Below, one piece after another: positions 47,580 through 60,162 of a stretch of 64,000 bases of DNA. The notes under the pieces are model-generated. The model worked only from the letters and a program-made list of their open reading frames with translations. It made no database searches and was not told the origin of the DNA. Position numbers and translations under genes: made by a program. The stretch lies in contig JAKSZP010002672.1 in the NCBI GenBank assembly GCA_022478985.1, positions 1-64,000 of the forward strand, read 5' to 3'. Source of the stretch: Massospora cicadina. Lineage: Eukaryota; Entomophthoromycota; Entomophthoromycetes; Entomophthorales; Entomophthoraceae. Within the stretch, counting starts at the first letter, position 1. Each line of letters opens with the position of its first letter.

Positions 47580-48436
47580 TGTTATGTGCACATGACATCA
47601 TAGTGGGGACCAACCCCAAAGACAAGGCTGGGCGCCAGGAGGCCCAGAGGGTGAAGCTGCAAGCCCTTCCTGACCTGAGACACACCCTTGACCAACGCTG
47701 CGTTTGGGAAAAATATGCCTAGGTTGGGATTAGTGGTGTGCCAAACGCCCAGCCCTTGACATCGAGCCAGGCGTTAAAAAAATGATATACTGAATGAACA
47801 TGGACGGTTTGATTCAGTTTGTCAAGGGGTGGAGTTTCGAAACCTGTTCCATTTTCAAAATAATGCGCTTGGGTCAAATCCAACTTCAATTGATCACTCA
47901 AGTGAAGTTGGTTTCGGCCTATTCAACCAACTCAGATGGCAGTGTCGCCCTATTGGTGAGTCAGTGCTTGGGCCCACTGTGGCATAACCCCTATTCCCCC
48001 GTTTGAGCTTAAGTTCGTTTTCCCTGACCAACATTTCTTGTTGGTTGACTTCCCAAATAAACTTTTTCCCCGTTTACACTATTTTAAATTTAATATGATA
48101 TTCTGAACGCTCCTGTGCATGAACCTCTTTGAGGAGGTCTCGCGTTCAATTACCCTTGCCATTGCAAGTACCTTGCAGCTCTCCCCTCATGCACCGTTTG
48201 TTCGCCCAGGTCCCCTTCAACCTGGGTCGCTTTACCCCTGCCAATATGTGCCCCACGTCGCCTCTACTGGGGTTTTTCTTATAAAATTCGCAATTTTATG
48301 CCTAAGAGGTTATTGCTCCAGCACCCTCTGCTGGGCTCTAATCAATCTGGCACTAACAGCTAGTTCCCTGGCGTTGGCCTGGTGCCCCGCACACTGCCAC
48401 GCTGGGAACAGGAGAGTTATAGACACTCTCCTTACA
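47580..48436 (+). repeat. 3' LTR of element E
   Basis: 857 bp, near-identical to 42474-43331. It starts TGTTATGTGCACATGACA (one change in the palindrome). Differences from the 5' copy are mostly CG against CA or TG. Confidence 0.93.
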
Positions 48437-49574
48437 GTTTTCACCTTAAATAATTTTTTTGGCTGTTAACTAAGAGCTCAGCTTTCAGGTCGTAGTTCTC
48501 ACTAACCAGTGACCTTATCTTTTAGGTCTGAGTTTGCACTTGGAGATACAGTGAATCAATCTTCTTGTAAAAATATGTTTTGGAGAGAAAGCGCATCCAA
48601 ATCTGCATTGAGGCCATTAAAATGGCTCCAATTAACTTCGTCACATAGTAATATATTCCTAGTTGATCATGGCCTATTAGAATTTCTAATTGTCAAACAA
48701 CGTGACCGTTTAGATCATCACTTGATTGTTTAAAAGCATCACAATTAATATGCTGATCTTCATGGTTGGTCACTTCAGCTTCAGTGCGTCTGGCTACTTC
48801 TAACTCAAGGTAGTCTTTGACTTGGGTAAAGTAGAGCATTGTGCGTGCTACCCAGTGAAGGTTATTCCATGATTTATCATAATTTCACTAAAAATATGCA
48901 ATTGGTTAGAATAAGATGGTCATCCAGCCCTTCCACCTTCTGGTGGGCGTCATGAGATTGTTGCTGTTTATAAAGAACAATGTCATCAAGGTCACAAAAT
49001 GTTTTATCCAGCCATCCAAGTAAATGGGAGTTTCCCTTTGTTATGCTTGCATTAATATATACAGGCTGCCAATTTTAATATGGTGATGGGCGATAATCCC
49101 TGTACTTGGGAAATATAAGGGTGAACATACATAAAAATTACAGCAGCTAGATGCTCTTGCGTGGCAAACTTCTTGACCATACCACTAATGATCATGTCTT
49201 TTAGTAGATGGTAGTTATTGTACAAAATATTCATGGAATTTATACTTGTAACTATTCCAATTATATTTTGTTTGCATTGGCAGCAGTAAGTCAGTAACAT
49301 AAAGTTACCATTTGAATATCTTGTGAAGCTGAGCTGAGGAGATTTTAGTCACCTAGGTCACAGCTTGTGATTCTTTGGGACTGGAAGGGAAAATCTCCGC
49401 CTTAAAAGCCTCTGACTCCTTTATTTCATGCTACTCATGTGGAAATAGTATATGGCAAGTCACCTTCACCCATAGGCTCATAGGAATCCTTGGCGCTGAG
49501 GCCAAAAATGAAGTAGTCCAGGAATGGAAGTTATACTTCTAAAGCTGATGCATAGGGCTACAGAATGTGCATCC
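48437..49574 (-). pseudogene. gag: Gag of element G, N-terminal part and leader
   Basis: Minus-strand sequence between a primer-binding site (49575) and element E. Near 48640-48450 two frames read LNADLDALSLQNIFLQED and VSENYDLKAELLVNSQKN, a heptad-like coiled coil at the same relative position as in A, B and C. Coding upstream to 49500 is weak. The capsid part continues at 42473. Damaged by stops and shifts. Confidence 0.5.
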
Positions 49575-49588
49575 TGTAGTGAGCACTA
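49575..49588 (-). promoter_or_regulatory. Primer-binding site of element G
   Basis: Plus-strand TGTAGTGAGCACTA, one change (C to T in the final CCA) from the sites of A, C and TRIM. Confidence 0.7.
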
Positions 49589-49589
49589 T

Positions 49590-49795
49590 AATTTTAAAAT
49601 CAGCACAATGGCATAGATTTAATATGATAAGTCAAAATGCAAACAATAAAATGGTATTGTATGAAAGCAGACCTTTTAGAAAACACTAAAACATTAGTTA
49701 CTAAAAACATGTTTTTATTAAACCAAAACAAAAACACAGAAACTTTTCTCTCTTTGCAATCACTTTTGCAACTTATTCAATTCAAGTCTGATTCT
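49590..49795 (-). repeat. Start of 5' LTR of element G
   Basis: AT-rich DNA next to the primer-binding site, cut by the LINE. The edge TAATTTTAAAATC is a decayed form of TGTYRKAAAATT. The continuation right of the LINE (after 55030) was not delimited. Confidence 0.45.
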
Positions 49796-49924
49796 AGTTT
49801 GATAATCTCATAGAGGAGATTAGTCTGCGCCCATGTCAGGGAGCAGTTGGGCAAGTAAGGTAAGAGGAGCAGGTGGTAGGCCCGCAGCCTCAAATGTTCA
49901 AAAACGCCCCGGAGAAACCAGTGG

Positions 49925-51087
49925 AATGGAAAAAAAATTAAAAAAACTGGCGGTCACTATTTCCCCAGAAATCCTCACTTGGCAAGCGTGATACAACCAG
50001 TACATCAACACGCCGCACTCCCAAGCACTCTCGATGGTGGAATACAGAGTCCATGTGTTTCTGGAGATCCAACAATCAGCTCTATGGGAAAAATTTTGTG
50101 GGGATGGGCACACTTTTTTCCTGACCGCGGTGTATGTTGCACCTCACTCCATGTCATGCAGTTGGCTGGACCTCAGTTTTGAAAACAAGGAGGCAGTAGA
50201 CAAAGCTGCTGCAGTGCGCGTAGTGATCAACCTCCCCAAAGGGCAATGGGTCATCAAAACCAAATGAACCAGATAGACAAAATCCAACCAAATTTTCCTC
50301 ACATTTGACTTTTTGCCTACTACAGTAAAACGTGCCATTTTTGGAGCAGCACCTGAAAGATGGTCTCACCGTTTACAGCAAAATACAATCTTTTGAGATG
50401 CAACGCTTTATGCTGATGCCACACCTGTGCACCAGCAAAGCCATTGCAGTTCTGACCCCAACCGAGGAGATTGTGAAGGACCTAACCCAGATCCTGCACT
50501 CCACATATATCAATATCGAAGGGCATACCACCCACCCTTTCTGGGTAACCGTGGACAGCGCGCCCCCCATCTGCACCCACTGTGACGTGTTTGGCCATAA
50601 GGCACATTCATGCCCCACCAATGAGGGCATCACATTCCAAGAGCACCCCTCAGTGGCCATGGCCAGCGGAGAGGCGCACTATGAACCAACCGCAAGCACC
50701 AAAGAGGCTTTCCCATGGGGAGCACAAGGCTGCTACCTACTGGTAAAACCTATTTCCCCGCAAGAGTGGAAGAAGGCCAAGCAATCCTGCAGGGCCGCAG
50801 CCAAGGAAGTGGCCAAAGTCACCACTGCTATCTCACACTCCCAAGGCCAGGAGGACATCAAAACCTTCGCAGCAGAAGCAACTTGGGAATCCATCAACCA
50901 ATCAGATTGGGAAGCCCATGCCAATTGGGCCACCCAATCTGAGGATCTGATGGGTGACTCGATTTCACCTGATCTTTGCAACCAAGCTCTGGTCAAAACT
51001 GACTTGGTTTCCAACCTACCTGAAAAAAAAATTTTGACCCAATTAATGGTGCACCAAACTCATCCGCACCGCAAAAAATTCATTTGA
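49925..51087 (+). pseudogene. LINE ORF1 (Gag-like RNA-binding protein)
   Basis: The first part (frame 50034-50267) reads VEYRVHVFLEIQQSALWEKF and KEAVDKAAAVRVVINLPKGQ. After stops and a +1 shift near 50300 the 251-codon frame 50332-51087 continues with LKDGLTVYS and MQRFMLMPHL, then a single zinc knuckle CTHCDVFGHKAHSC preceded by PFWVTVDSAPP. ORF1 proteins coat LINE RNA in the ribonucleoprotein. The middle and knuckle align by pattern with the ORF1-only elements at 24 and 62 kb. The tail (to 51087) is Ala/Ser/Gln-rich and shows no further domain. Confidence 0.8.
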
Positions 51088-51254
51088 CGTCGGGAAAACA
51101 AAAAGTGAAGGCAAAAGCCAACGCGAACCTTTCTGCTAAAATCAACAAAACTACTGATAGCATTGCTGCAAACACCCGCACTGCCATGAAGGCCTGTGGG
51201 GATCTAGAGGAGGCTAGTGGGCCCAGGTGCCCACCCCCTCACACCTAAGGTGCA

Positions 51255-54200
51255 ATGGGGAAAACCTTCACTTTAGGGATGATGAATATTGCCAGACTCA
51301 AGGCCTCCCCATCCTGGGCTAGGAAACTGAGTTTTTTACAAAAAATTTACCTGTGGACATCCTGGCCATCCAGGAGTTCCACTGTCCACAAGGTTCTGAG
51401 GACGCTTGGAAAACCATGCTCCTCCCTTCCCTATCCTTCTGGTCAGAGCACTGTGGGATGCTAGTTTGGAAAAACAATTTTTTTCAAATTTTTATTGTCG
51501 GAATCCTTCCTCAATGGCTGAGTCCTCATTGTCACTTTCTCATGGGCTGACGTGGCACATGCTATCATCAACATCTACGCCCCAACCTGTGCACAATAAT
51601 GTCAGGAATTTTTCTTGTAGGTCAAATCCCTCCTGTTACCCCCAGACCCTTTCATAGTTGGTGATATGAACTGTTGGCTAAACACACCAACGGACTGTTG
51701 GCCTTCCTCCTCCCACGCCCCCAGGGTCACGTAGAAATTCGCGTTCTAAAGGCCACCCTTTGGTTAATGGATGTGCTGCTGCAGCAAGCCCCGCTGCTCA
51801 AAAACATAGTGCGACCCCATGTCCACAATGTCCAATTAAGGTCCATGACCCTCATAGACCTTATCCTTATGCTGGCGAAATTCCAACCCCACATTTCTCA
51901 CTTCAAAATAACAAAAATCAAATTCTCTGACCACCAGCTGGTCTCAATAACCTACCACCTACCTGTCACAATGGCTAAGGCCCCACATTGGTGCAAACTC
52001 CACCCTCCTGAACTTGCGTCGCCAGGATTTTCCACTTGGGTGGAATCAGCAACTTTGGCAAAAGAGTTTGTTACACCGTTTTGTGTGGACACCATCTCCA
52101 CATGGGCAGCCTTCAAAGAGGATACCATCCGCCACTCTCGCCACCTCTCCTCCTTTGCTCACGAGCCACATTGGCCATCATCTCGCACACTCTGGCAGAG
52201 TTGGCACACCTGGAGTCCAACATCCCAGCCACAGGATACAGCCCTGCATGGGGCCAGAAGTGGGCGGAGGCAGCCGCCCACCTCAACACGCTCAAAAGGC
52301 AACATAAACATTGGGTTTGCTTTCAGTATAGGGCCAAATGCATTACAGAGGGCTACAAGTGCACCGCATATTTTTTTAAAAACAATTTCGCACCACGCCA
52401 GAGCATGGCCTGCACACAGGTGCAAAGATCAGATGATTCCATCATGGATATGCTAGCCAAAGTGGCAATCGAAACACAAAAGTATTACTTCAAGTTATAC
52501 TGATCTGATCTAATGCAGCTGGCCAAAGTGGCAGAATTTCTCGACCAAACCCACATCTGCACCATTTCCCAATACCCAGAAATAATGAATTTGATTACTC
52601 CAAACAAATTATGGACAGCCATCTATGGTGCACCAAACCGGAAATGCCCAGGCCCAGATGGCATTCCATATGAATTCTATAAAAAGTACTTCAAATATAT
52701 ATCCCCACTACTGCTTGCCTCACTTAACCAGAGCCTTCTGGAAACGCGCCTCCTACCAGGAGGACAAGAGGCCTTCACCATCACACTCTTCAAGAAAGGG
52801 GACAAGCTAGACTTAGCCAACTGGCGCCCCATTTCTTTAACTAACACGGATACAAAAATTTTTAACAAAAATCATGGCTAACCGTTTAGGGATTGTAGCA
52901 TCTGCCACCATCTCCCCAGAACAATTTGGTTTCATACCCAGAAGGTCAATTTGGGACAATGTGCACTATGTGGCTAACGCATGCCAGTCCACAGCCTCTG
53001 GGGCACTTGTATTCTTGGACCAACAGAAGTCCTATGATAGAGTAAACTGGGAATACCTCAGGGCCTGCCTCCATCAATTCCGCTTACCCCCTCGCTTCAT
53101 CAACTGGGTGATGCTGCTCACGGAATCTGCAACAATGGCAGTACGTTGCCCTGGCTTCCTAACGGAAGTAGTCCGCCCTCAAAGGGGCTTGTGACAAGGG
53201 GACCCCCTTAGCCCACTCTTATACAGCTTCAGCCTTGACCCACTACTTTGAAACGTGAATGCCCAACTCACTGGGGTCCATGTGCCAGGCCAAGCCCCAG
53301 TCAAGATGATGGCGTTTGCAGATGACTGTGTGGTTGGGGTGTCTTATAATAAAGATGCACGCGCACTTGAAGCTCTAGTCCAGGAGTATTCCCGGGTAAG
53401 TAACACTTCACTTTTGCTTCCAAAACCAAAATCATCCTCCTTGGTCAGTATCAAACCTGCTGGGCCCCAGCAACCAGTGCCCAGCCCGGTCCATCTGCTT
53501 GCACACGTGCTATCCCTCCCAGCTCACCCCACACCGCGCCACTGGTGCTCCCCTTCGTGCCACGCCCTACCATAGGGCCGGTCCACCATCTGGGCGTGTG
53601 GGTGGAGGCAGGCGGGTACACATCAGCAGTAATGGAGAGCTGTATCTAGACAACGTGACGAAGCGCATCGCCTCCCTCAGAGCCCACCCTACTTCTCTTA
53701 CTGGTAGGGTTGTTTTAGCCAACTCTATGCTCCTCTCCAAAGTCTGGTTTGGAGCCCACGCTATCTCCTTCTCCCCAAGCTTTTTCAAATCCTTGTATGC
53801 CCTGCTGCAAGGATGGCTTTGGTCAGGCCACCCACCACCAGTACGGCTAGAGGTCATGTTTGGCCCTCATCATCATGGAGGCATGGGCCTGCTTGACTTC
53901 AAAGCCCATGCTGCTAAGATCCTGGGCACCTGGATTGCGGCCGTCACTGCTCCTACGCTCCCCTCCCAACACTGGTCCTGTGTGGCCTGCTCCAACTTCT
54001 CCCGCGCCTTGGGCCTCAACAAACCATCAAAACCTCACTCCCTGATGAAATACATGGCTTCACACTCATCAGCCACAGGTCCTCACGGGACTAAAACCCA
54101 CTACAAACGAATCCTCCTCTCCATGCAGAGCGCTGAGTGGAGAATTTGTATTAGCGGACACACAGCCCAGAGAGGACGCCCCTCTCCTCATTTCACACAA

Positions 54201-54770
54201 GAGGTACAGGGGCTGCCCATCCAAGATGGCGTGATCCCCACACGGCCCCATGTCCTATCCAGGGTGGACTACCTGGACATGATGGACATCCCTTACTCCA
54301 TTGAGACCCAAAAAATTATCTGGAAATACGCACACCATCCTCTGTTGCAGCCTCAAATCCATTCCCATGTGTGGCATTGCCTGAGGTGGGTGTACCATAT
54401 GGCTGAGCACTCTAATGCTTTACACTCATCCTGCATCGTGTGTGGCCAGTATGGAACGCTGTTCCACCGCCTGGAGAAGTGTCCTACCTCTAAAGTGATA
54501 TGGCGTGAAGTTAAACGTCTGCTGGGCCAGGATCAAACACATCCCTTCAGTCTGTCAAGAGATATGTTTGCTTTATCAATGGCCTCCCCCCTTCCACCCT
54601 CCCTCCATGCTCTGGTGGTTGCAATAGCCATGTGGACTATCCATACGATTGTCTTGGATGCCATCGCAGGCTCCACCCCCACCCTCCCAGAAGCTGTCCA
54701 CAGATTCCAGTCTCATTTGGTGGACCACTTTCAGGCTTGGATGTTTGGATACCTCCCACCGCGTTTCTGA
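51255..54770 (+). pseudogene. LINE ORF2 (endonuclease-reverse transcriptase)
   Basis: The endonuclease motifs appear in order: DILAIQEFH at 51353-51379, NIYAPTC near 51570, VGDMNCW near 51660, the TLIDLIL region near 51850 and FSDHQLV near 51920, all of the apurinic endonuclease type. RT follows: KCPGPDGIPYEFYKKYF and ANWRPISLTNTDTKIF (52513-52881), QFGFIPRRS, VFLDQQKSYDRV and QGDPLSPLLYSF at 52874-53230, and the catalytic FADD in MMAFADDCVVG near 53310. The 423-codon frame 53499-54770 covers the thumb and C-terminal region and ends with CIVCGQYGTLFHRLEKCP, an RVT zinc-binding motif. Frame changes near 51350, 51650, 52500, 52870 and 53500 and stops near 53190 inactivate it. The enzyme would perform target-primed reverse transcription. 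Confidence 0.88.
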
Positions 54771-55030
54771 CAGCTGGTCTCCTCCTGGTTCACAGTTTGG
54801 TTCATCAAATCAGACCCTATACTCCACACGTGTTCAATTGTGGCTACGGCCCCTTCACACGTTCCCTCCCCCTCCCCATAAGTGGCGTTCCCGCTGGCAA
54901 CAAGAGATAGCATTGCTTATCTGGAGTACCTTCCCTGTTACTAAGTTTTGTCTCTTTCAGGTTAAATTCAGAAGTGTCCGTCCCATGGTTGGCCTTCCTC
55001 ACAATAAATTTAAAATTTAAAACAAAATCA

Positions 55031-55690
55031 CAGAATTGTATTAACTACTGAAAGTTGCTATGGAATTACAGTTGTTATTCTTATTCTTAGTAATCTTTAT
55101 CTAGATACTGTAAGAACATGATCCCTTTTATGATGACATTCCCTACTGATATGCTACTCCAAATCCCTCATTCCTATTGGTGCAAATATTTGATAACTTA
55201 ATACCACTGAGAAATTTTGGGCCAATAGCATAATTATCAAAAAAGACAGGTAAGTAAAGAAGCGGTATTAGGATACATTACATAATAAAAGAAATCAGCC
55301 TATTATAACTGAGATAATAGCAGATAGCCAAAGAGATAATATTGACCTGTTATTGACAAGTTTATGCCAGCGTGGGGACAAGGTAGTTGATAGTATTGTA
55401 GATTTATGAAAACCATGTTGTGGGGAAAAATAATTAATGTACTAGGAATTTGATAGTTGCACCAGTGGGTTTAAGAATTTAATTGTAATTTAAAATACTA
55501 GAAATTAGAGCCAAGGCGAGTTAACCAATAGTAAACTAGTACAATAGATTGATAAAAGTGCAGCGGCAATATATGTTAATTAAAGCCTCTGTATATATAC
55601 TAATTAAATAAAAATCAACTTAGATAAATTTGTTGTTTGGATGATTGGTCAGATAAAACAACAGCAATATTGGATGATTGGTGACCTTTT
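55031..55690. other. AT-rich DNA without recognisable feature
   Basis: No gene or repeat edge recognised. It may include the rest of the LTR of G. Confidence 0.4.
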
Positions 55691-56250
55691 TTAGCAATAG
55701 TGGGGCCTAACCCAAAAAGGGGGACATCCACGAATCTTTATTTTCAGTGAGCCAAACAAAGAGATTATATATTTAAAATTTACTATAGTACCTTGACAAT
55801 ATAGCTTAAGACGCCATATCAAATGGGTAAGGGGAGTCAGGGAGATCTCCAGCCAGCAGGAAATGGAGGACATTCAAGAGAGAAGACAGAAGCAGAGTTG
55901 TGGTGTCACCTCATGGGGTTGAAGGCTGTCAAAATGAGAAATTTCCTCATTAATTAGGCCAGCAGTATGCATAGCCTTGAGATACTTGTCAAGTTTGAAT
56001 CCTACATGCTTGATTAACTAAGACACACAATAAAAGCTTTAATATGTTGCTAGGATAGTGATGATTCAGATTAAACATCAAGAGATTCAAAGCATTAATG
56101 CATGGCCTGCATGGCCTGCAGAAAATGTGATAACCTTGATTGGTTCCTGGGCTTTGTCAAGAGATTTGGGTGGGAAATTGGACAAGGAATTCCATTGAAA
56201 ATCAGCTCCATATCTGCAATGATTGTTAGACCTTGAACTTAGACAGATAA
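55691..56250 (-). mobile_element. Truncated HAL-like (ORF1-only LINE derivative) fragment
   Basis: In minus sense 55920-55800 reads TTTLLLSSLLNVLHFLLAG followed by DLPDSPYPFDM. This matches the C-terminal section of the copy at 59.5 kb (TLTLSALLHALKSTMDG, NPPDPLPHL). GGAATTCCTTGTCCAA near 56190 is shared with 59830. The 3' tail on the plus-strand left (TTTTTTTAGCAATAGTGG) corresponds to the A-rich end. Truncated at the 5' side. Confidence 0.65.
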
Positions 56251-56799
56251 GTTTGTTTATATAGTTAGATTAGATCCTTAAGTAATTTAAAATATAAGTT
56301 GGAAGCCTAAAATTCTTCATTTGTTGCTGATAAATATATATAGAGAGAGAGTATCTAGAACTAAAATCAGCCCTAAATCCTTATGCCTAAGTATAGCCAT
56401 GCATTCCAATGTAAATTATACCCTAGATAATATTGTTAAGTTCATGAACATCCTCAGTAAAATTAGTAGTTTAATTTATAACTTTCAATATGTTTTATCT
56501 TTATTATTAGCTGACAAAAAAGTGTAATTATAAAAATTTCCTAATTTTGTAAACACTTATCTGTTACTAAAATAAGTTCAACATCTTTCTACCTATCTAT
56601 TACTACATAACATATGATAATCAATTAAAATATTATTATAGGTGGATTGACCTTGGGACAATAAACCGCGCCAAGTCTTTCTATCCAGTTCTGGCTTTGA
56701 ACCTGTGTTAATATACAAAAAAATAAAGTATAAATAATTTTGGTAGATAAAAAATTTTAGCAAAAGACTTAGGATAACCTTTTAATTCAATATTAAAGT

Positions 56800-56960
56800 T
56801 GAGTGTTCAGTAGCCCAATGGGTATTTGTTATTCTCCAAACTGTAAAATCGTTGATTTAATTCTTACCTTGACTCTCATTGGATGTTGGCCATGGGGATT
56901 AAAAGGTAGATTTGAATATATATTGTCAAACCAAAAGTAATAATACCCTAAATTTTTGCA
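56800..56960 (+). repeat. Possible decayed tRNA-derived SINE
   Basis: TAGCCCAATGG at 56811-56821 resembles a Pol III A box, and GATTTAATTCT 33 bases further resembles a B box (GGTTCGAATCC) with its CG changed to TA. GTCAAACCAAAAGTAATAATA near 56930 could be the tail. Weak by itself; suggested by the better unit at 63.4 kb. Confidence 0.35.
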
Positions 56961-58000
56961 TATGACGATGCATTTGGTAGAGTTGTCTCTTAGTCTGCCT
57001 ACCAAATGTACATTCATATTATCAAAGGTAAAAAGAAATGAGAAAAAAATATTGTTACTACTTACAAACCTAAAATGTTATACAAGCTAAGTTTTAATTG
57101 CTTAATTAGAAGAAGCATAGATACTCTCCATGACTGACTAAGTTGAATCCATATGTAGAAGCTTACTTAGCACAATAAGGTGTGCCACAGTCTATTAGAT
57201 TCAGGAATCTCCAATCTGAATTTGGATGTATGCAAATATTAATAACGCTAATATTATATGATATTTTTTAGTTAAACTAGTTAATTTTCACTATAGTAGT
57301 TTAAATAGGTATTTAATAACAATATTTAATATGAAAGTCTAATCAAAGTATAGTTTTTGCAGATACTATAGTGAGTATAAAATAAATAATAAACTTTGTT
57401 AAATACTTTATTTAAGATTTATATGATATGCATCATATATAATCACACCATCTTGTTCAAAGTGTCTTAGTTTTATATTGTTTAATTTTATTAACTAATA
57501 ACTATGAGTTACTTAAAACTTATATAGATTGATAAGCTAATAACTATAAAATATTCAGGTAGAATGTTATATTTGTTAGAATATTTCAATGAGTAAGATA
57601 TAGTTACTCAACTCTTTGTTTATAAAAGAATAGAAGGAGAATGACATATCTGATAGGGCGTACAACTAAACCTGAGGGTATGAATTTACTCCTGCCCTTT
57701 GCATATTGATCAAGGTACCAGCCAAGGGTTTGGTTTGGAAGTTAGTAGGTTAGCCAGCGCTAAACACCTTACTAATGACATTACCTGTCTGTCATGACAG
57801 CAGCTAATAAAACTAAGACTATCATGCCAGTTTTTTATGTGTAGACATTCAAAAGACAAGCCATATTACCAGAGGTATAGATGACCAATTACTTTATATT
57901 TACCTGTGAGGGGAAGAAATAGAGGCTGACAATTTACCACAAAGGTTACTAGTACACCCTGAAGATCTAGTAGCAGCATCCTCATCAGAGGATCCAAGAG
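56961..58000. other. AT-rich DNA without recognisable feature
   Basis: Low-complexity AT-rich sequence. No coding pattern, LTR edge or tail was found. Confidence 0.5.
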
Positions 58001-58334
58001 GAAGCTTTCTCAGATGCAGATTGCACCATAGGAGAATCTATGGAAGCATGGGGAGGGAATCGTGTGAAATGTCCTCAGAGCTTCAAGTTCAGGGATGGGA
58101 GTACCTCAAAAAGAAAGATAAAGTTGCGATGCTTCAAACATCTAGGATAGGAAACAAGACCAAATGGGATCCATACCAATACCTCCATTCAAGCAATGAG
58201 GTCCAAAGCATGATGATAATCACCATTATAGTCCAGTTATTTCAAAGACTGGGGAACATGGCAGCTTAACAATTATTACAGTCTGCATAAAATAAAATAA
58301 ATCAAAGGTCATTTTTGGGGTGGTTGTGTTTAAT

Positions 58335-58690
58335 GGAAGAATTATTTAAGAGAATTTACCAACAGCAGAACCTGTTGGGGACTGCTGTATTAAAAGCCAT
58401 ATGGGTGGGGAATAAGAGGGGGTGTTCATTAAGGTCAAGGAGCCTTTAAACTGGATCCTGGTGGATTGACATACTATACCCTTCTGATACCAATCCAGAT
58501 TTATAATGGCAAGCTGGATCACAATCAAAAATATATAGTATTTTTTACTTGATCCTGCCTTGCCAGATAGCGATGATCTGTTTGGCAGGCTGATGGGTTG
58601 CACCCATGGATAGTGAAGGTAGGGACAATTCCATTTATAAATCAAATGGGTTCAGCACGCCTGAACCTACTGGGGATAGGATCACCTTCT
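58335..58690 (-). repeat. LINE-like coding fragment, inverted partner of 58809-59175
   Basis: The minus-strand frame 58645-58346 contains CPYLHYPWVQPIS and PPIWLLIQQSPTGSAVG. The plus-strand frame 58809-59164 contains VHYHFLTQPWILS and PPFWLLIKTPSNLGAVV at corresponding positions. The two are diverged inverted copies of one sequence. The family is unknown; proximity to HAL-like fragments suggests a LINE-type origin. Confidence 0.4.
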
Positions 58691-58808
58691 CTGGTGAAAA
58701 GTTAGAGAGTTGGCCAAAGATTCTGAGTTCAAGTTCAATCTAATCAACTTGATTGCTTTTTAAATCACTTTATAGACTTTGGCAGAACTCAAACTAAGAT
58801 CTGGCTCA

Positions 58809-59260
58809 TTATGGCATGTGAGGAGGCAGTGACCTACCTGCTAGCATTGACTTCTGTCCACTACCACTTCCTGACGCAGCCCTGGATCCTCTCCACCAAT
58901 TTTTTTGTGCTGGGAAGGATGGGCAAGGAAAACCCTTCAAAGGGTTTTCTGTCACCCACCGCTCATCCACAACATGAGCTAAATTTCCCTTGTCAGCGAG
59001 GGGAAACAGCCTTTTCACCCCCTTTTTGGCTTTTAATTAAAACTCCTTCCAATTTAGGTGCAGTGGTTGCTCCTACAGGGCTTACACTGTCAAATTTGAG
59101 TCTTGATCCAGATGTGGATAAAGCTTCATTAAACATAGTTGATCCTATTCAGATTTTATGTTGACATTTTTCATTTGTTTAGTAATCTTCATCACCATGA
59201 TTATTGTGCCTAAAACTAAACAAAAATTAAAAAGATTATATTTAAAGTAACTTTGCTAAT
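58809..59260 (+). repeat. LINE-like coding fragment with A-rich end
   Basis: The open frame 58809-59164 (118 codons) is followed by 59160-59240, which ends AACAAAAATTAAAAAG, like a LINE-type 3' tail. Related in inverted orientation to 58690-58335. No domain recognised. Confidence 0.4.
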
Positions 59261-60162
59261 GGTAGTAAGAATCCATAACAACTCAAGTTGGTATATATAA
59301 AATTACAGTGATAGCTAATCATATTTTCCTATTCAGTTTCGTCTTTTTTGGACTATGGTGTCAACCCAAGAGAGGGCCATCCACGCTTTTTTATTTGTGG
59401 TACAAATAAAACTAAAAAAACTTTTAGTAGGATGCCTTTGCAGTTAGCCTAAGAAGCTCTATCAGATGGGGAAGGGGATCAGGGGGATTTCCATCCATCG
59501 TGGATTTGAGGGCATGCAAGAGAGCAGACAAAGTGAGTGTGGGATCATCAATGGCATGAGGAAAAAGGTAGGCAAGTTTTGAATTATACTCATCCATGAG
59601 GCATGCAGGATACTTTGCCTCAACATACTGGGCAAGCTGAAACTTGGCATACTTAATGAGTCCAAAACACAAGAAAAGCTTTTGAGCTGTCATTGGGTTT
59701 GGGAGTAGATGGAGTTAAGTAATGAGTTTTGGTAGCATCATTGAATGGGCGGCCCACAGCAAATGTGCACTCCTCATTTCATCCCAGGCTTCCTCAGGGA
59801 TGTTTCCAGGGAATTTGGACAAGGAATTCTGTTGATGAGTGGCTCTATAGCCATCTAATGAACTTGGCGGAGGGTAACATTGGTGGGGGCAGTGGCCACT
59901 TTGATGGAAAGCTGATGGTGCTTTTGGATAATGGGTAGCCCTTGCAGGGGTGAAAATGGTGCCAAGGTTGGACTTGGGAGGCTGAAAAAAATTTGGCCAA
60001 TCAAAATTGAGATTTTTTCATAAGAATAATCTTCATCTAACCATTTTATATAATTGAATCTATTTAAAAAATTTAAATATGGGCCAGCCACAGGGACTGA
60101 TTTGCTGGGGGGATGGACTGTCAACCCATAAACCATTATTTAAGGCATCTTGACAGGGGCTT

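Larger units (their letters stand above)
42474..48436 (+). mobile_element. Chromovirus E, complete ends, gag largely missing
   Basis: Plus-strand Ty3/Gypsy element of 5,963 bp with LTRs 42474-43331 and 47580-48436. Flanks are TTTTT and GTTTT, a 5-bp duplication with one change. It inserted into the gag of element G. The interior of about 4.25 kb has protease, RT, RNase H, integrase and chromodomain, but almost no gag, so a deletion after the 5' LTR is likely. No primer-binding site starting TGG lies next to the 5' LTR; self-priming as in Tf1-type elements is possible but untested. A purine-rich tract (GGGAGGAGAGGG) precedes the 3' LTR. It is the best-preserved LTR element in the window by frame length. 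Confidence 0.92.
49800..55030 (+). mobile_element. Nearly full-length LINE retrotransposon
   Basis: About 5.2 kb, GC-richer than its surroundings. ORF1 with a zinc knuckle is followed by ORF2 with an apurinic-type endonuclease, RT and a C-terminal Cys/His motif. There is a 250-bp 3' region ending CACAATAAATTTAAAATTTAAAAC. No RNase H domain was seen. It is disabled by a handful of stops and frameshifts but is the least decayed coding unit here. The 5' edge is approximate, and no target duplication could be fixed. It appears to have landed in the LTR of element G. Confidence 0.9.

Noticed and set aside
53499..54770. 423-codon frame as a stand-alone gene
   Set aside because: It continues the LINE ORF2 downstream of the FADD box and ends in the RVT zinc-binding motif.
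57000..58000. CRISPR array or satellite repeat
   Set aside because: The DNA is AT-rich but shows no regular repeat unit or spacing.
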